A stretch of DNA of 38,308 bases from contig RCNN01000087.1 of assembly GCA_003667245.1 (NCBI GenBank), positions 1 through 38,308 of the forward strand, in the 5' to 3' direction. The position numbers and the translations under genes were made by a program. The notes beneath the pieces were generated by a model, which did no database searches, had not been told where the DNA came from, and saw only the letters and a program-made list of their open reading frames with translations. Source of the DNA: Heterostelium multicystogenum (Eukaryota > Evosea > Eumycetozoa > Acytosteliales > Acytosteliaceae). Within the stretch, counting starts at the first letter, position 1. Each line of letters starts with the position of its first letter. Positions 1 to 9,430 of the stretch are shown here, piece by piece.

Positions 1-1717
1 CACCGTTGAAATCAAGGTCTACATCGAGCCGACCTACGCCAGCCTGGTGCGTAAACACACGCGTTTCTGGAACGCCAGCGCATCAGCATCGACGCCCAAC
101 CTTTCCGGCGTAAAAGTCCGCAGTGAATCCCTGGCCAGCATCGTTGCCGGCGGTATCGCCTTCGCCACGCCGGAGAACCGCAAGGACAGCCCACCGACGG
201 ACCCGAGCCTGCCGTTCCGCCTGTACGAAGATTTCGATGCAGCCGCGGCGGGCATCAAGGTCAAAGTCAAACTCACCGACTTCGAAGGCCTCCAGGCGGC
301 CGCACCCCGGTGATGTAACAAAGGCATCCAGGTCGGCAGCCTGAAAACCCTGAAGATCGATCCGGACCTGTCCAGCGCCAATGCCGAGTTGACCCTCGAC
401 CCACTGGCCGAAGACTACCTCGTCCCAGGACAACCAATTCTGGGTAGTCAAACCGTCTATCTCCCTGGCGGGCATCACCGGGCTGGAAGCGTGGTCAAAG
501 GTAACTACATCGCCATCCGTCCCGGCGACAAGGGCACCGCGCCACAACGGGAGTACGTCGCCCGGGCCAAGGCGCCGCCACTGACCTGCGTTCCCCCGGC
601 CTGCACATGGTGCTCTTCACCGACAACCTCGGTTCCCTGGATGTCGGCAGCCCGATCCTCTACAAGCAGGTCAAGGTCGGTTCCGTGCAGAGCTACCAGT
701 TCTCCCGCAAGAACAAGCAACTGGTGATCGGCGTCCATATCGAGAAAGAATACGAAGGCCTGGTCAATGGCTCGACCCGTTTTCTGGAATGCCAGCGGCG
801 TGACCCTGACCGGTGGGCTTACCGGCGGCATCCAGGTGAAAAGCGAATCCCTGGCCAGCCTGATGGCGGGCGGTATCGCCTTCGAAACCCCGGAGCCGAA
901 TGTGCCGCTGAAAAAGCGCATCCCGCGTTTCCGTCTGTTCCCGGATCGCGAAGCCGCCAACCAGCACGGTACGTTGGTGACCATCAAGGTCGACCGCGCC
1001 GATGGCCTGCGCCCGGGTACGCCAGTGCGCTTCAAGGGCCTGGACGTAGGCAAGATCGAAAGTGTCGACCTGAGCGCCGACATGCAATCGGTGCTGCTCA
1101 GCGCGCGTATCACCCAAGTGGCCGACCGCATCGCACGGGCCGGCAGTCAGTTCTGGGTGGTCAAGCCTGAACTGGGCCTGATGAAAACGTCGAACCTGGA
1201 AACCCTGGTGACCGGCCAGTACATCGAAGTACAGCCAGCGACCAAAAGCATCGGCCCACAGAAGAGTTTCGTCGCGCTGGACAAGCCGCCAGAAGCCGTT
1301 CATCAGGAGGAGGGCCTGAGCCTGGTACTCAGCGCCGCACGCCGTGGCTCGTTGAAGGAAGGCGTTCCGGTCACTTACCGCGAAGTCACCGTAGGCAAAG
1401 TTACCGGCTACGAGCTGGGCCAGACCGCCGACCGTGTGCTGGTTCACATCCTGATCGAGCCCAAGTACGCGCCTCTGGTGCGCAGTGGCAGCCGGTTCTG
1501 GAACACCAGCGGCTTCGGGCTCGACTTCGGCTTGTTCAAGGGCGCGACTGTTCGCACGGAGTCCCTGGAGACCCTGGTCGCCGGCGGCATCGCCTTTGCC
1601 ACGCCGGATGGCGAGCGCATGGGCAACGCCGCTCGGCCCCAGCAGACCTTCCGCTGTTCGACAAGTTTGAAGACGAATGGCTGACCTGGGCCCCTAAAAA
1701 TCCCGCTCGGCAAATAG
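1..1717 (+). CDS. pqiB: PqiB-type MCE domain protein, 3' part, frameshifted
   Basis: Intermembrane lipid-transport protein of the PqiB/YebT (MCE) family, inner-membrane anchored and spanning the periplasm. The 5' end lies outside the window. MCE-type blocks repeat along the protein: the pattern TRFWNASG / SRFWNTSG followed by a stretch ending SLxxLxAGGIAFxTP occurs at about 60-170, 780-890 and 1490-1610, which is the repeated MCE layout of this family. The reading frame changes at about 300, 330, 432, 490, 578, 783, 1646 and 1696, each explained by one base gained or lost, usually in a short homopolymer. With the last shift (A run near 1696) the protein ends in a lysine-rich tail at the TAG of 1715-1717. 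It converges on mksB across a shared terminator. The upstream partner pqiA would lie just outside the window. Family assignment is firm; PqiB rather than another multi-MCE protein is likely. Confidence 0.8.
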
Positions 1718-1730
1718 ATCGAGGCGCGGC

Positions 1731-1815
1731 CTTCGCGAGCAAGCCCGCTCCCACATTTGACCCAGTTCCCATTGGAGGAACCCGATTTGAATGTGGGAGC
1801 GGGCTTGCTCGCGAA
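1731..1815. repeat. REPIN-like pair of inverted REP sequences (A)
   Basis: Two inverted copies of a REP sequence. The left copy (1731-1757) reads CTTCGCGAGCAAGCCCGCTC and on; the right copy (1791-1815) is its reverse complement. They are separated by about 33 bases just after the pqiB stop. The same sequence recurs at 8107-8215 and 34975-35064. This is a typical pseudomonad extragenic palindrome, mobilised elsewhere in the genome by a RAYT transposase; none is in this window. Confidence 0.85.
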
Positions 1816-1837
1816 GAGGCCCTCAAGAACACCAAAA

Positions 1838-1872
1838 AAAAAGGCCGCGATCCAGAAGATCGCGGCCTTTTT
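1838..1872. terminator. bidirectional rho-independent terminator
   Basis: Perfect 15-base arms (1838-1852 and 1858-1872) with a 5-base loop. The stem is GGCCGCGATC-rich, with an A run on its left and a T run on its right, so it can terminate transcription in both directions. It lies between the convergent pqiB and mksB genes. Confidence 0.9.
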
Positions 1873-1890
1873 GCATTTCAGCGCAACTGA

Positions 1891-4734
1891 TTAAACCTCA
1901 TCCAGCTCCGGCTCATCCGCCTGCACATTCACCGTCGCCTTCACCACATCGTGACGACGGATGTACTTCCAGTCCGCTTCATCAATGTAGATCCCGTTCG
2001 GCCCGCTGCCACCTTCCAGGTCGATCGCCACCTGGGCGGAAACCTGCGGCTTCACACTCGCCAGAATCGGCACGAAGCCCAGTTGCAAGCTGGTCTCCAG
2101 CAATGCTGCCTGGTTCTTCTCATCGATGTCCGCGGCCTCATCGAGATAGTACGGCAGGCGCACACGACCGGCCTGGTCGCGGTCCATCAAGTGCAGCAAC
2201 AAATACATGTTGGTCAGCGCCTTGATGGTCATGGTGGTGCCGTTGGAGGCGGCGCCATCGATGTCGGTGTGAATGATCGGCTGGCCGTTGACCTTGGTGA
2301 TCTCGAACGCCAGTTCGAACAAGTCCTTGAGGCCCAACTGGTTATGGTTGGCCGCTACCAGGCGCGCCAGGTATTCCTTGGCTTCCTCGTTCTTGTTGTC
2401 CTGTTCGGCGCTCTGGCTCAGATCGAACACCGACAGGGTTTCGCCTTCTTCATACTGACCGGCACTGTGGATGATCTGGTCGATATGCTTGAGGGCTTCC
2501 TTGTTCGGCGCGAGCACGATGCGGAAGCTCTGCAGGTTGGACACCTGGCGCTTGTTGATCTCACGGTTGAACAACGCCAACTGGTGCTCAAGGCTGTCGT
2601 AGTCGCTGCGGATATTGCGCAAGGTTCGCGCGATATCCGTGACCGCCGCCCGCCGGGCCTTGCCCAGGGTCAGGGCTTCATCGGTACGGTGCGCGTAAGC
2701 GTTGATCAGCAGATGCAGGCGGCGCTCCATATCGTCTTCACTGTCGAACTTGGCCACGCCCTTGAGGCGCACCTGTGCGTACAGCGCGTCGATCTGGCCA
2801 TCAGCGCGCAGCAGGCCTTGCCAACTGTCCTGGTAGTCATTGAGCAGCGGCAGCAGGTTGTCCATGGAGTCGTCGACCGGGTCCATGAACGGCGTACCAA
2901 ACGGCAAGTCTGCCGGCAGCAACTGACGACGACGCAACGCGTCATCCAGGGTGCGCTGCTTGGCTTCCATATCACCAATCTGCCGGCCTACCAATTGCAG
3001 CTTGGCCGACAGTTGCTGGACGCGCTCGGTAAACGCATCGCTGGAGCGTTTCAATTCGTCCTGGGCCGCTTCCATCTGCGCCAGGCTTTCCAGCTTCTCG
3101 CCTTCCTCGGCGCTCAGGGTTTGTGCACGGCGGAAATCTTCCAGCGCCTTCTGCGCGTCCAGTACCTGTTGGTACAGCGCTTCAGTCTGGGTCTTGCTCG
3201 CCGCGCGGTCGGCCGCCACGGCTTGCTGGGTTTTCAGTTGCTTGAGTTCTTTTTCCAGACGCTCTTTCTGGTCGCGCAACGCGGCGCGGTCAGCCAGTGC
3301 CTGCAACGCCGGTGGCTCGATGTGCGAGATGTCGATGGCCAGCCCCGGCACTTCAAAACGCTCCGCCCTTGAAGCCATCAAGGATCTGCTCCAGGGATTT
3401 CACCCACAGGCCGTCCTCGTCCAGCGTGATGCCATGCTCACCCAGCGGCAAGCTGAACAGCGAAACTGTTGAACAGGCGCATCAGACGCTCGACATCCTG
3501 CTGCGAGAATTCTTCCCGCAGCTTGGCGTAGCTGTTGTTGTCGGCGTGATCGAGTTGCTGCTTCACCGACTTCAGGCGTTTTTCCAGGTCCCGCAGACGT
3601 TCATCCAGATCCTCGGCGCTGAACTGACGCGACTGCGCCAAGGCCCCGGCCAGTTCATCGTGAGCATCCTTGGCGGCCAGCAGTTGCTGCTCCAGCACCT
3701 TGACGTCATCCACCAGCGCGAAGCGGTGCTTGAGCACCGACAGCTCACCCAGCCAGCGCTGAATCCCGCTGATTTCCCGCTCCAGGCGCAATCAGCTCCT
3801 GAGTGCCGCCGCGCTGGTCGTTCTGCAGCGAATCCTGCTCGTTGCGGTAATGCTCGGCCTGGATCGTCAGTTCTTCCTTGCGCGCACTGGCGTAGTCCGA
3901 CCAGGTGCCCAGCAACGAATCCAGCAGCGGTGACAGGCGATGCAGCTTGCCCCGCAGAATGTCCCGCTGCTTCACGCCGTTGGCCAAGGCTTCTACCAGA
4001 GGGCCGGCAGCCACCAGCGAGTTGTAGTCCTGCTCCATGCGTCGTACATCGCGGAAGGCTTCTTCGCACGCCGCGATGTAATCGACACTGCCGGAACGCA
4101 GGCTGTGTTCGAACGCATCCAGAAACAGCTGCTTCAACTTGGCCGCGGTGATTTCCCGCATGTGCAGCAAATTGATAAACAGCGCGCGGAAGGTCTTCAG
4201 GCTCTGCTCGCTGGTGGAGCGCAGCGGAATCAGGGTCAGGTCCAGCGGGATCGACGTATGGCCGCCCACCAGCAAACGCCGCAGCTCATCGGGCTTGAGC
4301 TCATAGGCTTTCAGGCCTTCGCGCTCAAGGTTGGTGAACAGCTCTTTCTGGCGCAGGCAGGTGTCGTTCTTCTGGTAGTGCGCCAGGTCCAGCTTGCCGG
4401 CGTAGGCAAAGAACTGGTGACCGAAACCACCGCCCGGGCCGCGACCGACCACGCCGATCACGTGCGGGCCATGGGGAAGCGAGACTTCCACGAGGATGTA
4501 GCTGGTGTCGGTGGCAAAGTAGAAACGCCGGGATTGCTCCAGGGTGTACTTGCCGAAACTCATGTCCGACATGCGCGCCAGAATCGGGAACTGCAAGGCG
4601 TTGATCGACGCCGATTTGCCAAGGTTGTTCGCGCCGTACACCGACAGCGGTTCTTCCAGCGGGAACAGGCCCAGGCTGTAACCGGCGGTGTTCAAAAGGG
4701 CGAAGCGGCGAATGCCGTAGCGTTCCTTGCTCAT
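1891..4734 (-). CDS. mksB: MksB, SMC-like ATPase of the MksBEF condensin, frameshifted
   Basis: SMC-family ATPase of the alternative condensin MksBEF, which acts in chromosome organisation. Start ATG at 4734 overlaps the mksE stop (ATGA). Walker A is GANNLGKS at residues 34-41. Long coiled-coil-type sequence rich in Glu, Gln, Leu and Arg fills the middle. The C-terminal head contains SNGTTMTIKAL (signature region) and a Walker B with a DE pair in PYYLDEAADID. Total length is about 946 residues, as expected for MksB and shorter than canonical SMC. Three one-base insertions, at about 3790, 3452 and 3368, break the frame; the frames re-join when each is discounted. Last gene of the mksFEB operon, ending at the terminator at 1838-1872. 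No mksG (TOPRIM nuclease) follows it. Confidence 0.93.
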
Positions 4735-5437
4735 GCGTCGGTCTCCTGTTCTTCGGCAATGGCGCGGGCCAGGGCGTCTTCTTCGCTTTCTTCTGCAAAG
4801 TCACTCAAGTCCAGCGGGTCATCGGTCTTCAGCAGTTTTTCATCGCTGTCTTCGTCGATGATCACCGGGGCCGGCAACGGCAATACGCTGTGGATGCTCG
4901 CGGCCAAGTCGCGGTCTTGCTGGACCGAGAGGCACACATCGAGGAAGCGGTGCATCGGCGGCAGGAAGCGGTAGATGCCGTTCTCTTCACCGGCAAAACC
5001 CAGCTGGGTCATGCGGCGCATGATTTTTTCTTCCAGTTCCTCGACGGTCTGTACTTCGGCCTGGATAAACAGGTCGCGGTACTTTTCCAGCAACGACGGC
5101 AGTTCGTCACGGCCCAGGCTGCCACCGTCGAGCACGGCGATCGGGTCGCGCCCTGGTCGGCCAGGTGCTCGACGATGATGAAGGTGAACAACGCCAGGCG
5201 CTGGGCGGTCTTGTTGACCTGCGCGGCGGCCACGGCCGAGTCCGGCACGAAGTAGTAGAAACCTCGCGTGTCGCACACCAACTCAAAGCCCAGGGCCTTG
5301 AACAACGTGCGGTACTGGTCCTGGAAGTTCGACAGTTGGGCGTACAGCTCCGGGTCGCGGCGGCTGACGTGGTAACCCTTGAACAGCTCGCGAAAGATCG
5401 GCGCCAGCTGGGACAGTTCGGATAGATCAAGATGCAT
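4731..5437 (-). CDS. mksE: MksE, condensin subunit, frameshifted
   Basis: Accessory subunit (MukE/KITE-type) of the MksBEF condensin, expected to bridge the kleisin MksF and the MksB heads. ATG at 5437 begins MHLDLSELSQLAPIFRELFK and overlaps the end of mksF by about 11 bases. The stop overlaps the mksB ATG by one base (ATGA), so translation is probably coupled through the operon. About 235 residues. The last 50 residues are very acidic (DEDSDEKLLKTDDPLDLSDF and on), a common tail in this family. One missing G near 5152 splits the gene into two frames. Assigned from position between mksF and mksB plus the family-like N-terminus. Confidence 0.9.
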
Positions 5438-6706
5438 GAGGGGTGCTCGCAGAATTCCCGGCCGTATCAATACCGGCTGGAAGCAGGGCGAATGAGCGCA
5501 GGCTGACCTGGTGCTCGTGAGTGTGGTAATCCCGTCGTTCCAGACGTTCACGCTTGAAGCGTTTTTCCCGCGACAGGCGTGAGAACCAGTACAGCAACTC
5601 GTCGGTTGCGCCGTCCGGTTCCTGCTCCAGCAGCCAGGTCATCAGGTCCGGCATCGGCAGCGCGTCTTCACAGCGCTCGAGCATTTCCTTGACCGTGCGC
5701 GGTGCGCGAGGGGCTTCGCCCTTGTGGGATTTATGCGCCTTGGGGAAACGCGCCGGCTTCGGTTCGAAGTTGGCCAGGGCGTACACGTAGGCTTCGACCT
5801 GGCTGGCACTGCCGAGAAAGGTGCTTTGCGGCCGGGTGAACATCGGCATCGCCGCTTGCGGCACCGCGTCCAGGCCCTTGCGGCGAATCGCCGACAAGGC
5901 CAGCGCCGCGCCACGGGTCACGGCGTTGTGCCGGCGTGCTTCTTCCCGCAACGGCAGCAGCAGTTCCCGGGCGTGACGCAAGGTCAGTTGGGCGCTGGTC
6001 TGCATTTCGAGGATGCGCGCGTGGGTGCGCAGCAGCATGTCGTCGTCCACCAGGTGGCCGAGGCGCTGCTGCTCGGTGAGCATGCGCAACAGTACGTTTT
6101 CCACCTTGCGCACGCCTTGTTCGAAGGCGCCGTCGGCGTTCACCAGTTGAATCATCGGCTCGACGTATTCGTCCCAGGTCGCCAGTACTTCGGCGTAGCG
6201 CTGGCGCAACGGGATCTGCCGGTCGCTGGTCTTGGCGCGATCGGCCACGGCAGCGAGGGCCTGTTCGTCGTTGGCGAGTTTTTTTCAGCACGTCGCGCAC
6301 GCGCATGTCCAGCAGGCGCAATTGGCGCGCCAGGTCATGGCCGTCGCGGATGTCGAAGGCGTCCTGGATATAACCGGCCAGGCGCTCAAGGTGGCGCAGG
6401 TAGGCTTCGATTTCCAGGCACAGGCCTAGCCGGTGCTCCTTGCGAAGATACGCCAGGAAGTCGTGGAATCTGTGCGTTGAGCTCGAAACGGTTCGGGCTC
6501 TTGGCGACAGGCACCAGGATATCCAGGCGAATCCACACGTCCAGCAGGCTGGTGATGTCCTGTGGCGTGCTGTCCAGTTGTTGGGCGGCCAGCTGGGCGC
6601 GCAGTTCGCTGAGGCTCAGGGTGCCTTGGTCGAAGTGTTCGCACAGTGGCTCAAGCAGGGCCCAGTGTTCGGCGAGGGCGCGCAAGACGCGCTTGGGTTC
6701 GATCAT
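5427..6706 (-). CDS. mksF: MksF, kleisin-like condensin subunit, frameshifted
   Basis: Kleisin-type subunit (MukF-like) of MksBEF and first gene of the operon. ATG at 6706 (MIEPKRVLRALAEHW) opens a winged-helix-like N-terminus. The middle is helical (the stretch around LDMRVRDVLKK) and the C-terminus is basic. About 425 residues. Two one-base insertions break the frame: one near 6467 and one in the T run at about 6275-6282. No strong ribosome-binding site precedes 6706, so a slightly different start is possible. The promoter must lie in the 167-base divergent region shared with holD, which carries two perfect DnaA boxes. Confidence 0.9.
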
Positions 6707-6765
6707 CGGAATGGCCGGCTGGTTAGCGATTAAAAGCAGCGATTGTACTGCATCGGTGCCGGGAT

Positions 6766-6774
6766 TTATCCACA
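6766..6774 (+). promoter_or_regulatory. DnaA box, perfect consensus
   Basis: TTATCCACA, identical to the consensus DnaA box. It lies in the divergent mksF-holD intergenic region, 87 bases from a second identical box in the same orientation. Binding is inferred from sequence only. Confidence 0.6.
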
Positions 6775-6852
6775 GCCGGTCGTGAGGCGCTCACCGGAAC
6801 GATCAACTGCGGGCGATCTTCGTCGAAGGGCGGTAGAATCCCTGTTCTTTAG

Positions 6853-6861
6853 TTATCCACA
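6853..6861 (+). promoter_or_regulatory. DnaA box, perfect consensus
   Basis: TTATCCACA again, 12 bases before the TTG start of holD and downstream of a possible -10 element (TAGAAT, 6834-6839). Bound DnaA here would sit on the holD leader and could affect its expression. This is inference from position. Confidence 0.6.
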
Positions 6862-6873
6862 AGTGGCCGACCT

Positions 6874-7650
6874 TTGCTTATCGAGTCCCGACGTCGCGCT
6901 TACTTGACCGCCATGCAGGTGGTCAACTGGCTGCCGCGCACTGAATTACCGTTCGCCGCCCCTTCGCGGCCCGAGCTGCTGGAGGCCCCGGAACCGTTCG
7001 AGGCTTTCGAGCCTTCGGGTGAGGAGGCGGCTGCGCCGGTGCCGCTGGTCAAGCCCGTGGCAGAAACCCCGGTGGTCCGGCCAAAGGTCGAAGTGCCGCG
7101 CCCGTCGCCGGTGGCCAAGCCGGTCGTCGCCGAAGAGGCGCCTGCCGTGGTCAAGGCTCCGGTCGTACCGCCGCCACGCTTTGCCCTGCAACTGCTGCGG
7201 GCCGGGCGATGCCTGCTGCTGGTGGAGTTACCCACAGGCGAGCGCTTCCAGGCCCGCGACCCGGCCTATCTGCTGCTCAAGGACATGTTGCGCGCCGCCG
7301 GCCTGCCCGACAGTCCGCAAATCGTTGGCGAGCCGGTGCGCTGGCCGCTGCTGGCCCGGGGCACCATGGACCAGGGCCCGGAAGCTGCACGGGATTTTGT
7401 GCAAGGTTTTGTCTCGGCGCGCCTGGAAGACGAACCCTGCGTGTGCCTGTGGCTGATCGGCCTGCCCGCCGTGCGTTTTGCCGGCGAAGCGAATGCCGAG
7501 GCCTGGTACCGCGAACTGCAGGTCGAAGGCCTGGGCTCCGTCTGGGCCCTGCCGGGCCTGGAACTATTAATGGAAGAGCCACAGCGTAAGGCTGATGTCT
7601 GGCAAGCCATGCGCCGGCTGATGGCGCGCTGGAAAAGTACCGATGAGTGA
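6874..7650 (+). CDS. holD: DNA polymerase III psi subunit (HolD), pseudomonad type
   Basis: Probable psi subunit of the replicative clamp loader, which links the tau/gamma complex to chi and SSB. The gene starts at TTG 6874; the next in-frame ATG (6913) would cut into the conserved N-terminus. The N-terminal stretch RRRAYLTAMQVVNWLPR is the part expected to bind chi. A Pro/Val/Ala-rich linker follows (residues about 30-105), then a globular C-terminal domain. At 258 residues it is longer than the E. coli protein because of the linker, which matches the divergent psi described for pseudomonads. It overlaps rimI (ATG inside the last codons), the same holD-rimI pairing seen in E. coli. The assignment rests mainly on synteny and the N-terminus. 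Confidence 0.75.
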   Translation: MLIESRRRAYLTAMQVVNWLPRTELPFAAPSRPELLEAPEPFEAFEPSGEEAAAPVPLVKPVAETPVVRPKVEVPRPSPVAKPVVAEEAPAVVKAPVVPPPRFALQLLRAGRCLLLVELPTGERFQARDPAYLLLKDMLRAAGLPDSPQIVGEPVRWPLLARGTMDQGPEAARDFVQGFVSARLEDEPCVCLWLIGLPAVRFAGEANAEAWYRELQVEGLGSVWALPGLELLMEEPQRKADVWQAMRRLMARWKSTDE

Positions 7651-8095
7651 AGCTTTATCCTTCCGCCCGATGACCGAGGCGGACCTCGACGCTGTACTGA
7701 AGATCGAATACGCAGCGTTCAGCCACCCCTGGACCCGCGGGATTTTTCTCGACGGGCTGGGCAAATACCAGATCTGGCTGATGTTCGAAGGCGAGCAGCA
7801 GGTGGGCCACGGGGTGGTGCAGATCATCCTCGATGAAGCGCATTTGCTGAACATCACCGTCAAGCCGGAAAACCAGGGCCGTGGCCTGGGCTTGAGCTTG
7901 CTGGAGCACCTGATGTCCCGGGCCTACGAGGCCAAGGCGCGGGAATGTTTCCTGGAAGTGCGCGACAGCAACACCGGCGCGTTCCGGCTGTACGAGCGTT
8001 ATGGTTTCAACGAAATTGGCCGTCGGCGGGATTATTACCCCGCCGTCGGTGGCCGCGAAGATGCGGTCGTGATGGCCTGCACCCTGGTCGACTAA
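7643..8095 (+). CDS. rimI: ribosomal protein S18-alanine N-acetyltransferase RimI
   Basis: GNAT-family acetyltransferase that acetylates the N-terminal alanine of ribosomal protein S18 in the cytoplasm. The 150-residue length is typical. The acetyl-CoA binding loop is visible as ENQGRGLGLSLLEHL (motif Q/R-x-x-G-x-G/A), preceded by the beta4 strand LLNITV and followed by ECFLEVRDSNTGAFRLYERYGF, the characteristic RimI C-terminal half. The start ATG overlaps the holD stop by 8 bases, so the two are translationally coupled. Intact. Confidence 0.95.
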   Translation: MSEALSFRPMTEADLDAVLKIEYAAFSHPWTRGIFLDGLGKYQIWLMFEGEQQVGHGVVQIILDEAHLLNITVKPENQGRGLGLSLLEHLMSRAYEAKARECFLEVRDSNTGAFRLYERYGFNEIGRRRDYYPAVGGREDAVVMACTLVD

Positions 8096-8106
8096 ACACA
8101 GGGCCC

Positions 8107-8215
8107 AATGTGGGAGCGGGCTTGGTGGGAGCGGGCTTGCTCGCGAAGGCGATGGTCCAGTCGCCAGATGTAATGACTGACACACCGCCTTCGCGAGCAA
8201 GCCCGCTCCCACATT
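8107..8215. repeat. REPIN-like inverted REP pair with a truncated extra copy (B)
   Basis: The left side begins with a truncated REP (TGTGGGAGCGGGCTTGG) followed directly by a full copy ending CTTGCTCGCGAAGGCG. The right side (about 8187-8215) is the inverted copy. It lies between rimI and the convergent acidic-protein gene. Same sequence class as repeats A and D. Confidence 0.85.
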
Positions 8216-8230
8216 CAGTTCGGCAGGGTG

Positions 8231-8635
8231 TCAGCGGTTGCCGTCTACTGGATCGATATCGGCCAACTCGGCCTCATCCAGGCCATTGCCGCCGCCGATC
8301 TCGTCTTCATCGACGATACTCAAATCGTAATCCGCCGGATGGTCTTCACCTGCTTCCTGCGCATCCCGCGCGCCATCCTCATGGATCAGCGTTTCCGGGC
8401 TCATGTCATCATCGGTTGAGTCATGATCGTCAGTGGAAGCACCGGTCATCCCGGCTTCGCGCACCCGTTCGTCGGGCATCAGGTGCTCACGCTCCCGAGG
8501 CGGAATTTCGTCGCCGATTTCCGCAGTCGGCTCCTCCTTGTCAAAATCCAGCTCGCGCATTTCGCCCATGCGATCTTCGTTGTCATCAATCGGTTCCGGC
8601 TGTGTAGCGCCGTAGGGACGTCGTGATTCAGTCAT
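8231..8635 (-). CDS. small acidic hypothetical protein
   Basis: 134-residue, strongly acidic protein (about one third Asp and Glu) with low sequence complexity. It has no signal peptide, membrane segment or catalytic motif that I can see. Start ATG 8635 is preceded by GAGGAA at good spacing. The N-terminus MTESRRPYGATQPEP and the position between rimI and the carbonic anhydrase gene match a conserved pseudomonad gene that some annotations label serine kinase/phosphatase. Nothing in the sequence supports that enzymatic label. It is probably intrinsically disordered. Function unknown. Confidence 0.8.
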   Translation of the reverse strand: MTESRRPYGATQPEPIDDNEDRMGEMRELDFDKEEPTAEIGDEIPPREREHLMPDERVREAGMTGASTDDHDSTDDDMSPETLIHEDGARDAQEAGEDHPADYDLSIVDEDEIGGGNGLDEAELADIDPVDGNR

Positions 8636-8785
8636 GGCGATTCCTCATACTGTGGGGCTTATAGTGTGTGGACAGGCATGGCTCCCCAAGATTCAAGAAA
8701 TTGCCGCCGGCTATCTTTATTGTTGGCGTGACCCGGACGGGCGGTCGAGTGTCAAAACTGCGCATCATTCCTGAGGCTTTCCCTG

Positions 8786-9430
8786 ATGAACGAACTACAA
8801 GACTTGCTTGATAACAACGAACGCTGGGCGGATGCGATCAAACAGGAAGATCCCGAATTCTTCGCCAAGCTCGCCCGCCAGCAAACCCCGGAATACCTGT
8901 GGATCGGCTGTTCCGACGCCCGCGTGCCGGCCAACGAGATCGTCGGCATGCTGCCTGGCGACCTGTTTGTGCACCGCAACGTGGCCAACGTGGTATTGCA
9001 CACCGACCTCAATTGCCTGTCGGTGATCCAGTACGCAGTCGACGTGCTCAAGGTCAAACACATCCTGGTGACCGGCCACTATGGCTGCGGTGGCGTACGA
9101 GCTTCGATGCAGGACAACCAGTTGGGCCTGATCGACGGCTGGCTGCGCACCATCCGTGACCTGTACTACGAAAACCGCGACGTACTGGCCCAGTTGCCCA
9201 CGGAAGAGGAACGCGTAGACCGCCTGTGCGAACTGAACGTGATCCAGCAGGTGGCCAACGTCGGCCACACCAGCATCGTGCAGAACGCTTGGCACCGCGG
9301 GCAGAGCCTGTCGGTTCATGGCTGCATTTACGGGATCAAGGACGGCCGCTGGAAAAGCCTGAACACCACCATCAGTGGCTTCGAGCAACTGCCGCCGCAA
9401 TACCGCCTGCGCCCGCTGGGTGCGGTCTAA
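8786..9430 (+). CDS. can: beta-class carbonic anhydrase
   Basis: Cytoplasmic zinc enzyme interconverting CO2 and bicarbonate, 214 residues. The zinc ligands and catalytic dyad are all present: C42 and D44 with R46 in CSDAR, and H98 and C101 in HYGCGG. The C-terminal part has the CIYGIKDG segment typical of the Can/CynT group. Start ATG 8786 has GAGG about a dozen bases upstream. Its stop overlaps the convergent SET-domain gene by two bases. Probably the orthologue of PA4676 of P. aeruginosa (from synteny). Intact. Confidence 0.96.
   Translation: MNELQDLLDNNERWADAIKQEDPEFFAKLARQQTPEYLWIGCSDARVPANEIVGMLPGDLFVHRNVANVVLHTDLNCLSVIQYAVDVLKVKHILVTGHYGCGGVRASMQDNQLGLIDGWLRTIRDLYYENRDVLAQLPTEEERVDRLCELNVIQQVANVGHTSIVQNAWHRGQSLSVHGCIYGIKDGRWKSLNTTISGFEQLPPQYRLRPLGAV

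Noticed and set aside
1731..1815. CRISPR-like repeat
   Set aside because: Only two inverted copies, no direct-repeat spacing and no cas genes; it is a REP pair, as are the repeats at 8107, 32462 and 34975.
1951..3372. Long plus-strand open frame antisense to mksB
   Set aside because: Encodes a low-complexity, Gln/Val/Leu-rich product with no family features. The opposite strand is the clear SMC head and coiled coil. In GC-rich genomes antisense frames are often open.
1891..6706. Wadjet (JetABCD / MksBEFG) anti-plasmid system
   Set aside because: No JetD/MksG nuclease gene on either side; the operon fits three-gene MksBEF.
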